From: Schizochytrium sp. TIO01
Lineage: Eukaryota; Sar; Bigyra; Thraustochytrida; Thraustochytriidae
Direction of reading: 5' to 3'
DNA length: 64,000 nucleotides
Assembly: GCA_004764695.1 (NCBI GenBank)
Contig: SMSO01000031.1
Coordinates: forward strand, 3,457,048-3,521,047
Shown: piece by piece, positions 41,252 to 52,108 of the stretch
Layout of the letters: every line of letters begins with the position of its first letter
How positions within the stretch are numbered: position 1 is the first letter of the stretch
Notes under the pieces: generated by a model
The model's input: the letters and a program-made list of their open reading frames with translations, nothing else
The model's database searches: none
Told to the model about the DNA's origin: nothing
Made by a program: the position numbers and the translations under genes

Positions 41252-41869
41252 TAAGCAGCGTTTTTGTTTTTTGAAACTATATTTTTCGTTATTGAATTGT
41301 TTTGGCGTCCAACTTGAGACTTCTTCTTCATCAACTTCATGTTGAGACTTGTGAGACGCAGAAATTCAAAAGCTTGAAATCCAACCTCTCTGGAAAAAAA
41401 CAAAATATACATATATATACTCTTTGGTAACCCAGGTTCATTTCGACCTGAGATTTGAGAGATTTATTTGGAACAGTATCAGGGCTTAACTCAACGACTA
41501 CTATGCGAGTTCCTTCATGGTCGCTTGTGGCAAAAGTTTGACATATCGTGGAAGAACTGCTGCAACAAGAATAAGCTACAAATGTAACTTCATGTCATAA
41601 TGCTTGTCAGAAATTCATACACATCGCTTTCACAAGACATTTCTGATTGAATGATTGCCTAAAAATTGGTTTTACTTGGTACATTCTCTTTATATCTTTA
41701 AATCTTTATATCTTTTACAGGAGCAAACAGACAACTCTTACTATCCTCAAGTGATCCCTTCTTTGCGAAGTAGGAGCCGCAGCAGCAATATTGCTTTTTC
41801 AAGAGAAAAATATAAGTCGAAGAGCGACGTCAAAAAACTTGATCAAGCACCACTCTATCTAAACCCACC
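41252..41869. other. Intergenic region between convergent genes
   Basis: About 0.6 kb between G6PD and cyclin H, AT-rich, holding both 3' ends. No RNA gene or repeat seen. Confidence 0.5.
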
Positions 41870-43474
41870 TCAAGCATCATCTTCTTGCTTAACCATCTTT
41901 TCTTTCTTAATTTTAGCCTCCTTCTTGTCCTTCTTGTCCTTCTTTCTTTTCTTCTTTACGGGCTCTGCACCAGGTTCCTCCTTAATTTTCGGCTCCTTCT
42001 TCACTTTAACTTCCTTTGTCTCTTCTTCTATCTTGGCATCTGCGTTGTCACCTTTATTTCCATCTTCACCATCCTTGTGCTTGCGCTTCACAGGTTTGTT
42101 CGCAGGTAGCTTCGCACAATGCTTCGTCCATTTCCGGACCCAATTTTCCGCATTGGGGCTTGCACGCAAAAGTACGCCAACCTTCTTCACAACACCCTTG
42201 TTTTCCTTTAGACTCTCGCCAAGCTGAACGAGGTCTTCTTTCAAAGATTCTGGAGCTTCAATACCCTCTGGAAGAAGCCATTGGAAGAGTTCATCGATAG
42301 TAAAGTCTGGCTTCTTCTTGGCCTCGCCGTGTGCTGCGAGAATGGCAGCAAAGGCTATCCTGGATGGGCTGTGCAGAAATATCACATCAGAAAATATGCA
42401 GTTCTGTAAAATTGTATTTGCCACAGTCTCTAAAGACTTCCATATCTTAGCTTTGGAAGGCTCGCGTGCACGAAGGTCCTCGAAAAGCCCATCCAAAGGT
42501 CGCTGAGGAGAGAACACAGAAAGTTCAAAATCAATTCCTCCGAGAAAGGCGATCTCGCTTTCAACAATCATTTCTGGCGCTGTGTTTGCCAAGGTTCCAA
42601 GACGATCAACTCGGACACCACGCAAGTCACTCGTTAATGGAATCTCCTCTACCTTTCCTGCAACGTAGACTGCTACAGCACGCATGATGAAGGGATTGTA
42701 TTTGAGCATGCAATTTTTTAAGAAGAACCGCTTGAGGTAAATCACTGATGTCCAAAATAAAGTTTTAGCGTAGCTCGAGGATTTCACTGCGTCTGCGGCA
42801 CTCGGATCCTCCAAAACGAGGCGTTCATTCATTGTGCGGGCTTCTTTAGGGTCAAGGCACCACGACTTAATCTTATTCAGATACAAAGCTTCCACAGCCT
42901 GCATCTCCTCCAATGTCAGTAAAGTATCCCTACTCACACCTTTTTTTTCTGCCCGAGATACTTGTGACTTGCGGGCTTTCTTGCGTAAGCGATCTGTTAT
43001 GCCACGCGCAAGCGGAAACCAAACACATTTTACATCAAGCCAGTCACAATGCAAATTAAGCGTATTCACACATAGCCGAAGGAGTTACAGGTATCTTGTC
43101 AGTTTCCCGTGTCTCTTTGAGCACCTATACAAAAATGATCATTGCACAGATTTTCTAAAACTCTCACAATATCGATCTTCAAAATCAGGATAGCATTGTC
43201 GGATGCATGTTGTAGACCTCCCTTTTGCAAGTCCTTTCCATAATTAAATTTCTACTCGTGGCAAAAATACACGAAACCAAGTGTACGCCAAGTTTATCGC
43301 GCTGGCTTGTCATCAACCCTTCAAGGCGCCCAAGTCCCGCTCAGCGAGCGCACAGCAAAGCTCTTGTGCCACAGCAAAACCTCAAAGCCCATCCTCAGTC
43401 GGCAACCTACCAATATCTTCTTGCCTGGCAAACGTCCAGTGGGACTTTTGCGTGGACTGATCATAGTGTGCCAT
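41870..43474 (-). CDS. CCNH: Cyclin H (CAK/TFIIH subunit), two exons
   Basis: Exon 1 is 43411-43474 and exon 2 is 41870-42993; together they encode 395 residues. Exon 1 encodes MAHYDQSTQKSHWTFARQED and the next Ile, matching the conserved cyclin H N terminus (S-T/S-Q-x-x-x-W-x-F). Splicing in phase 1 makes a new Asp and joins exactly into RLRKKARKSQ, which corresponds to the basic segment after that motif in cyclin H. The first cyclin box follows from about 95 (SVIYLKRFFLKNCMLKYNPF, then AVAVYVAGKVEE), and the second box extends to about 300. The tail from about 335 is Lys/Glu-rich. Cyclin H activates CDK7 in the CDK-activating kinase and TFIIH, phosphorylating the RNA polymerase II tail and cell-cycle CDKs. 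Confidence 0.9.
42994..43410 (-). other. Spliceosomal intron in cyclin H
   Basis: 417 bases on the minus strand, beginning GTAGGT and ending ATAACAG. Removal restores the reading frame and the conserved protein across the junction. Reading through instead leaves exon 2 with no in-frame ATG before a stop. Confidence 0.88.
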
Positions 43475-44345
43475 CGTCCAAAGGCGCCGCCCGTGTTGCG
43501 GCAGTTAGCGCAACGACGGTGAATACGGCCTCGCGGCGAGAGCAGTTTGCGAGCGAATGAATGTGAACGCCACGATGATCTTTCACTTTTCATTCTCATG
43601 TACAGGAAAATGGATATTTAACCTTTAAATAGAACGTTTAAAGAACCAACCAGGAACATACCGAGTCTCAGACTACCATTGTAAATAAAGATGGATATTG
43701 AGCAAGCCAACAAATGTTCTCAGATGCGTGTGCTGACGACACGAGTTGTCTTAAAGGGGTTCTGCAGAAAGCCCAAGAATAAAATTACTGTATTCGCAGC
43801 TAGTTCTAATTCAGAAAAGTGACCGTGAAAACTCAAAACGTGGATGGCTTAGTTTTGTATAGAACCGCATTGCAATAGGCGGCCCTACCAAATCAACATT
43901 CTTCGTAATCATCGGTTTCACCCCAAGGAAAACCTTATACATGTCAGCTTGAGGATCATGAAGTTATAACGCATCAGGATCTGCTCAACTACAGCTGCTT
44001 CGGGGAACAAGTTTGGGGAAGAAGAGGACAAGAGAACCTGAAGTGGACAACGCGAAAGGGAAAGAAAAGCTTGAAAGACACAAACCACAGTGAGATCGCA
44101 ATAGTATCAAATTGAAAGAAATAAAGTAAAAGTGATGACCTAGATGAAACTACTAAGGTGTTGTGGACATTGCAGTATTTATGAGCGAAACTTTGAATTG
44201 AACTTTTTTAATTTTAATTTTTTTTAATTAAATTCACAAAACTCTTCAAAGCGAAATCGGGAAAAGGCACTTCAAGAAATCAATCAGCGCACGGCGCGAG
44301 CACAACCGAGGCTTTTCCTGCGCTGCATAGGCTTGGAAGGACCTC
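43475..44345. promoter_or_regulatory. Divergent upstream region of cyclin H and the TBC gene
   Basis: About 0.87 kb containing both promoters. An A/T-only block lies at about 44206-44232. No repeat or RNA gene is recognised. Confidence 0.4.
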
Positions 44346-46205
44346 ATGCTGTCTCGCAAAGAGCGCTGGTTTGTGCTGAGCGGAGGCTCAAGCCTCTGCT
44401 CTCAGGCCGCTACGGCTGCCAAAGAGGCTGCCAAGCTTCGCGAGGCGGGCATCCGAGCGGAATTCACCGCTGCTACAGACACGCCTCAACCTTCGTCGAG
44501 CAACGCAGTAACGGTCCATGCGCAAGACTTGCAAGACGCCAACTTAGCTGAGTCAAGTGCTGGCACACAGAATTGTGGAGAGACGCATCCTCGCAAAATT
44601 TGCACGTATGAAGAGTATTTACGGAACCGGGGAGACTCAGAGGATGTTCTTGAGGAGGACGAGCAGATCGATAGGGATCTAGAACGTGTCAAACAGGAAT
44701 TCATCCAGCATCTCTGGGCACAGCATGGGGAATATGACCAGGAGGTGATTCTCGAGAGTGCTCGTAAAATCTTGCGGGCATTTGGTACACGTAATCCGGA
44801 CCTTGGATATGTGCAAGGGTTTCACCATATGACCATGGTCCTTTTGTCAGAGTTCTATGACGACTCCAGCCCAGAAGCCACGGCTTACGAGGAGCAGCGT
44901 GCGTTTTGGGTCCTCTGTGCACTCTGTGAGACCATTATGGGCTGTCAGTTTTATGCTAAAGGGCCTCGGAAACTAAAAGGCTTTATGGATGCAGTAGAAT
45001 CTGTCACAGAAACAGTTAGCCCGCGCAAATTTGCAGGAGTAAAGAGTGTAGATAAGGATGGAGTCATCCAACTCCTTGCGCTCAAATGGCTATTGCAGGT
45101 TTGGGCTGATGATGACGTTGTTGCTGACCCAGTTGTACTGAAGCGAATCTGGGATTGCATGTTTCTGTCTTCGGCAGGATGTGGGAGCATGAATCCTCCA
45201 GAAAGCGCGCTTCGTTCTGTATTTAGAGGTAGCCGCCCTCCTCACCCTCGCGCCACTGATTTTCACCTGCGCCTTGCTGTCGCAATGATTGAGGACACCC
45301 CTATTCTCTCTATACCTAATGAGTTCGTAGAAGAAGCCGAGGAAGTTGAAGAAAGCGTCGGTGACCACCAGACAGGTCTATTGCGATGCGCAAGCGAGGT
45401 CGGTCTTCATCGCAATCGACATACCTCTTTCAGCTCTATCGCCTCACCTATGTCAGCATCGCCCCCAAGAGACTCGGAATCAGCGGGTAATAGCTCCGAG
45501 ACTCACAGTTTAGTGCGAATTCGCCAAAACCGGAAGCTACAGAGTATGCACGAAATGCCATCTCTTCGGCGAAAGGCAAGCATCGAAGACATGGGTGCCC
45601 ATGCCACTGGTTTTGTATATAATGCTATTCTTAAGCGCATCAGACGGCTGAGTCCGCGTAAGATCGAGGATCTTATTATGCTAGCAGAGCAGATTACGTT
45701 AGTTCGTCCAAAACCTGCCGAGAGCAAGGAAGAAAACGAAAAGCCCCACCGCAATGCGTCTCTCTCTAGTCAAGACTCTCTCACTCAAGAGGACGCTGCC
45801 TCTAAGGCAGTACTTGAGTTCATCGAGAAGCTGAGTGCTTCGCGCAGCCGCAGTATTCCTATACGCTACAGCACTTTTAAGCGTCTGGCACAATCTGCTT
45901 GCCCATCATGGAACACATCCGATATTATGACTGTGTTTTCAACTCTTGATGTGAGCCGTAATGGGCAAATTCCATCTCATTTCCTCATCCAGCAACTCCC
46001 GTACAGATTTTCTGACCGTCCTGTGCAAGAAATTGAGCAGCTTGCGACGGCAGTCTACACATACACAACAGCGGCGCAGGAGAAGTTGAACGACGCTGGA
46101 AACCTGGGCAACACCAATAGCAGCCTAAATTCAATATTTGGCATGGTTTATCCAAATGAGGAGTCGTGTTCTGCCGGTACAGGCTCGTCTTGTAACCTGC
46201 AATAA
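44346..46205 (+). CDS. TBC-domain Rab GTPase-activating protein
   Basis: A 619-residue protein. TBC domains accelerate GTP hydrolysis by Rab GTPases in membrane traffic. Both catalytic fingers are present: the Arg finger in IDRDLER (Arg114) and the Gln finger in LGYVQGFHHM (Gln157). FWVLCALCETIM and LALKWLLQVWADD follow in family order, and FHLRLAVAMIEDTP comes after a short linker, placing the TBC domain at about 90-320. A Ser/Arg-rich linker (about 335-430) follows. A C-terminal helical part at about 490-590 includes TVFSTLDVSRNGQIPSHFLI, which looks like a degenerate EF-hand (DVSRNGQI). The ATG at 44346 is the first in frame. It is divergent from cyclin H. The Rab substrate cannot be told. 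Confidence 0.88.
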   Translation: MLSRKERWFVLSGGSSLCSQAATAAKEAAKLREAGIRAEFTAATDTPQPSSSNAVTVHAQDLQDANLAESSAGTQNCGETHPRKICTYEEYLRNRGDSEDVLEEDEQIDRDLERVKQEFIQHLWAQHGEYDQEVILESARKILRAFGTRNPDLGYVQGFHHMTMVLLSEFYDDSSPEATAYEEQRAFWVLCALCETIMGCQFYAKGPRKLKGFMDAVESVTETVSPRKFAGVKSVDKDGVIQLLALKWLLQVWADDDVVADPVVLKRIWDCMFLSSAGCGSMNPPESALRSVFRGSRPPHPRATDFHLRLAVAMIEDTPILSIPNEFVEEAEEVEESVGDHQTGLLRCASEVGLHRNRHTSFSSIASPMSASPPRDSESAGNSSETHSLVRIRQNRKLQSMHEMPSLRRKASIEDMGAHATGFVYNAILKRIRRLSPRKIEDLIMLAEQITLVRPKPAESKEENEKPHRNASLSSQDSLTQEDAASKAVLEFIEKLSASRSRSIPIRYSTFKRLAQSACPSWNTSDIMTVFSTLDVSRNGQIPSHFLIQQLPYRFSDRPVQEIEQLATAVYTYTTAAQEKLNDAGNLGNTNSSLNSIFGMVYPNEESCSAGTGSSCNLQ

Positions 46206-47341
46206 CCAAGCCCCTTGCCTGCATGTGTCGTGGCAAAGGCCCTTGAACCTCACAAGGCCCGCCGCCGGTCCCCTAAAGTATGAAATAAATGCGCATTCAT
46301 CGCGAAGAACCATTGTTACCACTGCAGCATCCATGCAGCATGGAGCATGGCGCAAAGGTTTCCGGCGTGGAATTTCTCGTCGCCACCTCTAGGGCCATTT
46401 TCAGTCTATCCAGCTGACTTACTCCCAGTTTCCTTTCGTGAAAAGGAAATCATTTGGTAAAAGTGAAGTAACAGTGAGTTAGTCCCTCAGAGGAGACACA
46501 CGTCACTTCGCCAGAGTGTACCTTTGCAGGTCTGTACGTATGTGTTCCCTGATCTCGGGTGACTTGCCTCCTTGCTCACTTGCTTTGATAAAGTCATGTG
46601 TACCACACATCGCCATGCATCATCGTCATCATAAACACCGTCATAGACGTCAAGGAAGGAAGCAAGCAAGCAAACGTCTTGTATAATGTCGTGGAATGTG
46701 CTCTAGGGCGCTCTCGATGAACTTGCGACCGCCGCTACGAGAGTGCGGGTCTGTGAGAATGATTGTGAGTGTTGTGACCAGGTAGCAAGTCCCAGTCTGG
46801 TCGGAAGACAGCCACTCATCTGGCAGAATGATAGCAAGTAGGCACCCAGCCAAATGACGGAACGAACTGAAGGAAAATCTCAGCATTCGCAGCTCTTCGT
46901 GGACGCTAGCAGTTTGCTCTCTGCTGGCAAGCCCTGCTGGCGCAAAATAAGTTCGCAATCAATCGCTCAAAAAGCAAATTCCATCGTCGAATTGCGATTT
47001 GCTCAATTAAATAAACTAAATTTTACAAAAGTGGTAAGAAAGTCGCGATAAACTAAGAATATAAAAAATTATTGGAAATGGAAAATGAATAGAGAAAAGC
47101 TGAGGGTTAAAACATTAAAATGAGGCAGCCATTCATACAGCAGCCTGATCAACGTGGATCATACCAACCAGAGCTTCCAAACCTGCGTCAAGACTGTGGA
47201 ACAAGTAATACTTCGATCGTAAACAATCTCGATTGCCAAAGTCCTCGAATTGGCACCATCCATCGCAATAGATACCTCTTGAGTCAGCTCTTCTTCAAGC
47301 GTCTGGAGCGTAAAGAAGAGTACATGATGATATAGTAGTCC

Positions 47342-47361
47342 GTAAGTAGGTTCCTACTTAC
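47342..47361. repeat. Perfect 9-bp inverted repeat
   Basis: GTAAGTAGG and CCTACTTAC separated by two bases. It belongs to the AGTA/CCTA word family recurring in intergenes. Confidence 0.85.
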
Positions 47362-47545
47362 TACCTATGAAACACTGAGACCTCTCGCGATCGACTTGAC
47401 ACCTGCTCTGTGTCCTGCAATGCATGAGAGGAAGTGCACAGGGGTGTATATTGGCACCTTATTTCCTAAACGATGTTCAGCCAGAAGTCTTCAAGTTATC
47501 TATACTATATCTAAACTGGATTCCTCCTAATACATGTTTTCGTAA

Positions 47546-47581
47546 TATACCCCCCTTCGTGGCTAGTGATGAGGGGGTATA
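47546..47581. repeat. Hairpin-forming inverted repeat
   Basis: TATACCCCC at 47546-47554 pairs perfectly with GGGGGTATA at 47573-47581 around an 18-base loop. It could be a transcript-end hairpin or a miniature element remnant; no target-site duplication is evident. Confidence 0.8.
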
Positions 47582-48798
47582 GTGGGAGTGTGGTTTATAA
47601 TATCACCTGATTGGATAAAAGTACTAATATGAGAGAATAGAGGTAAGTACGGAAAGAGTTCCATAATACTCACCCTCTCCGAAAGGGTTGCGATTGAGAA
47701 AGAGGGAAAGAACGCAAAAGAAAGAAAGAAGAATAATGCAATGAATCGGTGAAAGAACGAAAGTCTGGAAACAGGAAAAGAAATAGTTATCGAAAGAAAC
47801 CTGCTTTAAAACAGGAGGCGTGCGACCCCAAAAGCAGCCAACGCGAAACAAAATCATGGCGGCCGATGCGCTGAGGTGGGGCTGCGAATTAGTTGGGGGT
47901 CGAGCAGTAGGAGGAGCGGCGGAATACACAGTTAGTTAGTGGAGTTGTTAAACTTATGAACGAATTGAAGGAAAGCAAAGAGGAAAAAGCCTACTGAATA
48001 AGAAAGAGAAGAAAGAAGAAAGAAAAGCGCTATGGACCCTAATGAGAGGAATATCAAGTTTGTGTTTTTAATTAGGTGTAAGAAGAGGAAGCGATGTAGG
48101 CGTGGCTATCCGACTCTTAGACCATAAAATTTTGAAATAAGTTAAAGTAACTTCTTGGAATGTGAAAGAAAGAATCAATGAACGAACAATCAAACATTCG
48201 TCATAATTGGAGAAAGAAAGCCCTGGAGACCATTCTCGCACAGCAAAAACAGAACTCGAGCTGCTCCAGCAAGCCGGCACTGTGGAAAGGTGCGACGCAG
48301 TCTTGGGCAAGTGCACGCGCTGGGTCTGCTTCGAAGGGGAGCTCGAGGCGAAACTCAGTCTGAGGCGAGAGTCCGAAAGTCCGCAAACTTGGCCAGGTCA
48401 CGAGCGTCACGATTTCTGACTCCTCGCCTGTTTATAGAAAGTGAAGCGGAAGGCAGTTCCGCGTCAGCTTTCGTTGCTAAGGTTGTTCTGAGGCCCCACT
48501 CGTGAACGCTACTGCTTGGGCTGCTTGTCTGCTTTGCATTGCGAAACTGCCTCGTAGTAGGTGCGTAACGAATTGAGCTTGTGTGGAACAAGGTAGTATT
48601 GTAGTACTTCCTATCGTCTTCCTTTTTGAGCAGAAAAAGATAGATTGTTATACCCGTGGCGTGTGTCCTCCACAAGTACCTACCTCACTTAGTTCACATT
48701 TGAGCACGAAACAGGTGTTGAAATCACTAAAACTTGACAGAGATTTGGCAGCGAACCTAAGGTAGAGTTTAGCAGTCAAATTGATTACTATCCTAAAG

Positions 48799-50517
48799 AT
48801 GGGTCAAGTCTTCACAGCACTTACGCGGGACCGCCGTCTTCCGTTTGTAGCACTCGCTTTGGCTTTGTTTAGGGCTCGCCAGAGCAAGCATGGCTATCAT
48901 GAAAATATCTTGACAGCATTTTCGCACCTCTTCACGCAAAATTCATACTACCTTAGGATTATTGGCGACGTTGTGGGTATTTACACCATTGTGGCATGCA
49001 TCCGTTGGTTGATCACTCTTCGTCGGGAGCTGCGTACTCTCACATTCAAACGTTTAAAGGATATGATTGGCTCAGATGTTGCTGACTACCTTAAGCAAAT
49101 CCCTATTGTGAAGGATAAAATCGCTGCCGAGTATGCCAAAGTTGAAAAAGACCTGGAGAAGTCGCTTAAAGACCCCGAGCGCGAGCAGCGTTTCGAGCTC
49201 CCATCGGAAGGTGTTCCTAAAGAGCAAATCCTCGCCAAGATGCGTACCCTATACGGCAAGGAAAAAAGCAAGTGGCACGATGGCTGGGTCAGTGGTGCCG
49301 TTTACCACGGTGGTGATGAGCACATTGAGATGCAAAGCGAGGTGTTCGGGCTCTTCAACATTACCAACCCTCTCCACCCGGATATTTGGCCAAGTGTAAT
49401 GCAGTTCGAAGCTGAAATTGTAGCCATGACGTCTAATCTTGTTAACGGTGGAGACAAAGGCGTTACTGGTACAATGACTTCTGGTGGAACGGAGTCTATC
49501 ATCATGGCGGCTAAGACTCATCGTGAATGGGCTTACAAGGAGCGTGGAATCACGCGTCCGGAAATCGTTGCTTGTGTAACAGCTCATGCTGCAATTGATA
49601 AGGCATGCGAACTTCTTAACATTAAGCTTGTTCACGTTCCTATGGATGAGAGCACATGTGCCGTAGACCCACGTGTCCTGGAAAAATATGTCACGCCTGA
49701 TACGATCATGATTTATGCATCTGCGCCACAGTACCCGCACGGTGTGATTGACCCTGTATCTGCTCTTTCTGAGATTGCTGTTCGCGCTGGATGTGGCCTC
49801 CATGTGGACTGCTGCCTTGGTGGTTTTGTGCTTCCCTTCGCGAAGAAGCTTGGTTATGATATTCCTGAGTTCGACTTCAGTCTCCCTGGTGTAACTTCGA
49901 TGAGCTGTGACACTCACAAGTACGGCTATGCAGCAAAGGGAACGAGCGTTGTCCTTTACCGTAGCTCGCAGCTCCGATCCTACCAGTATTTTAGCTACCC
50001 GTCGTGGCTTGGTGGAGTCTATGTTACTCCTAGTACTGCTGGCAGCCGTCCTGGTGCTTTGTCTGCTTGCACGTGGGCTTCAATGGTTGCCATGGGTGAA
50101 AAGGGCTTTCTTGCGGCAACTAAGAAGATCATGGACACTGCCGCAAAAATCCGCAAAGCAGTTTCAGAGATCGAGGGCATTCACATTGTTGGCCATGCAC
50201 AAGCTATGATTGTAGCCTTTGGATCCACAAAATTTTCAATCTACATGCTTGCTGATAAAATGGGCCACCGTGGGTGGTCACTGAACACCTTGCAACGCCC
50301 GGCTGCAGTTCATATTTGTGTAACTCTTCCTGTTGTCCCCAACGCTGACCGCTTCATTACAGACGTTCGTGAATGCACTCTGGAGTGCCTCAATGACCCT
50401 AATCCTACTGGTAAGGATGATGGTCACGGTCGTGTGTATGGCGCTGCTTCTGCACTTCCTGCCGGTCCTGTGAAGGACGTCCTTAATACTTACACGAACG
50501 TTGTCCTCAAGGTGTAA
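48799..50517 (+). CDS. SGPL1: Sphingosine-1-phosphate lyase
   Basis: A 572-residue pyridoxal-phosphate enzyme of the ER membrane. It cleaves sphingosine 1-phosphate to phosphoethanolamine and a long-chain aldehyde, the exit step of sphingolipid breakdown. Residues about 50-75 (IIGDVVGIYTIVACIRWLIT) form the N-terminal membrane anchor. The PLP domain shows GWVSGAVYHGG, GTMTSGGTESIIMAAKTHRE, HVDCCLGGFVLP with the cofactor-binding Asp, and SCDTHKYGYAAKG with Lys374 as the Schiff-base lysine. YVTPSTAGSRPG follows as in the family. The length matches human and yeast enzymes. The ATG at 48799 was taken as the first in frame. All key residues are present, so it should be active. Confidence 0.96.
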   Translation: MGQVFTALTRDRRLPFVALALALFRARQSKHGYHENILTAFSHLFTQNSYYLRIIGDVVGIYTIVACIRWLITLRRELRTLTFKRLKDMIGSDVADYLKQIPIVKDKIAAEYAKVEKDLEKSLKDPEREQRFELPSEGVPKEQILAKMRTLYGKEKSKWHDGWVSGAVYHGGDEHIEMQSEVFGLFNITNPLHPDIWPSVMQFEAEIVAMTSNLVNGGDKGVTGTMTSGGTESIIMAAKTHREWAYKERGITRPEIVACVTAHAAIDKACELLNIKLVHVPMDESTCAVDPRVLEKYVTPDTIMIYASAPQYPHGVIDPVSALSEIAVRAGCGLHVDCCLGGFVLPFAKKLGYDIPEFDFSLPGVTSMSCDTHKYGYAAKGTSVVLYRSSQLRSYQYFSYPSWLGGVYVTPSTAGSRPGALSACTWASMVAMGEKGFLAATKKIMDTAAKIRKAVSEIEGIHIVGHAQAMIVAFGSTKFSIYMLADKMGHRGWSLNTLQRPAAVHICVTLPVVPNADRFITDVRECTLECLNDPNPTGKDDGHGRVYGAASALPAGPVKDVLNTYTNVVLKV

Positions 50518-52108
50518 GAATCACATGCAACAGTTGAGATTAACTCAACAGAGGTTTTTTGGCGCTATCTTCAATTTTGTTGATCTCATGGGTGGTTTGT
50601 ATAGCATCCCATTGATTGTCAAACCAAGGTGGGTGATTTGCACCGCGTGCTACCTTCAGTCATAGCATGGTCTGGTGATCATCAATTGTTAAGATTACTT
50701 GGTACTGTGCTTTAATTTCTTTTATTCATACTGTCAAGTCTTGGAAAGAGAGCCAACGCCATCCAGACTTCCAAAGAAACAATTTAAACTACACTGAGAA
50801 CCATAAAGTGAAGTGCTCCTTCCCTGGCATTTTCTTTTTTGCAGGCGCATAATTTCACCCAACGTTGGCATTTCTCATATTATACTACCGAGTGCACCTC
50901 AGCTTACACAGATTCTTTTTTAAAATATATAATATACTTGACGATACCCAACAACATACTCCAAGTTGCTAAATTTCTTTGCTAGTTTATTATACGAATA
51001 ATGAAAATCCCAAACGCATAATCCCGTATATTCAAATGAAGGTCTGTTCCCATCAAATCCACAGAAAAGTAGTTTAACCTATAAGAGGCATTTGTCACCC
51101 TATTAGATAGTGTTAATGCTCCTCTTAGGCAACGTCCTGCTCACATATCTTTCATTCATTAAGTGACACATAGCTTGTCACCTCCTACGATACCAAAAGG
51201 CTCTCCGATACCATTTGTTGATGGTGTTTATCTTGCCTACAGCATGCAACAGCGACCATTCAAGTTAAGCTCGCATAGGCTGTATTCCACAAGTCGAATC
51301 TTGGCAGTGCACGAGTTGTGAGCTATGTGACTTTATGAGTGAGATTGTACTTTCCAAGTTTTGTAAGGAAGAAATCTTTTTCTTTTTCCTTTCTAACGCC
51401 ACGTGTGGTCAAACGAGAGACGCAATGCTTCTTGCCAATTTAGTGAGGCAGCCAACTGACCTATCAACCACCATGAAACATGAAACCAAATCAAGCGCGA
51501 ATGATCTTCTTCTTAAGCCAGCCCGCGATAATACATTTATTCAGTATTTTCCCTCAAAAGCTCCGAACTTCATGACGGAGTCAGTAAATTTATTTTATTT
51601 ATTTCTTAATTTTTAAAATGAAACTAATCATGATATTATATATATAATTGTATTTAAATAATTATTATTTTAATAATAATAATAATAATAATAATAAAAC
51701 TCTAGCTAGAGAACTAAAAATAGTTTTTATGTTAACTTTAATTTCTAAAGGATTAATCATCATATTAATAACCACAATAGCAATGATAATAAGTAATAAT
51801 TTAAAAGTAGTTTTTAGCATTGTACTTTGAAGAAGTACCTAATTATCTTAATAGTCTTTCGTCATAAATGTGAAAGAAGAAAAAATCAATCAACGAAACG
51901 AAGTGAAAACAATCTAACCTTGAAGACAAGATTGCTTCATCGTGTAATAACAGTGACAATACTCATTGTAGCAAAACCAATACAAAACTAGAACCCCATC
52001 CGCACGCCTGCGACGACGTGGTCACGTCGCATTGTGCGGAAGGCGCGGGACACTCGGCTCACGTGGGGAACTGCGTCTTTTCCAGCGAGACGAAGCTGCA
52101 AAGATCTC
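50518..52108. other. Intergenic region with an extreme AT-rich islet
   Basis: About 1.6 kb without a gene. At 51575-51830 base composition drops to almost pure A/T, including an AAT tract at 51675-51702. No recognisable protein or RNA is encoded there. Confidence 0.5.
51675..51702. repeat. AAT trinucleotide tract
   Basis: About nine AAT copies within the AT-rich islet. Confidence 0.9.

Larger units (their letters stand above)
46206..48798. other. Intergenic region, no gene seen
   Basis: About 2.6 kb. It contains a GAAG/GCAA run near 46656-46675 and two strong inverted repeats (listed separately). Short frames on both strands near 46650-46960, 47120-47335 and 48180-48680 show no recognised motif. 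The promoter of the S1P lyase gene is at its right end. Confidence 0.5.
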
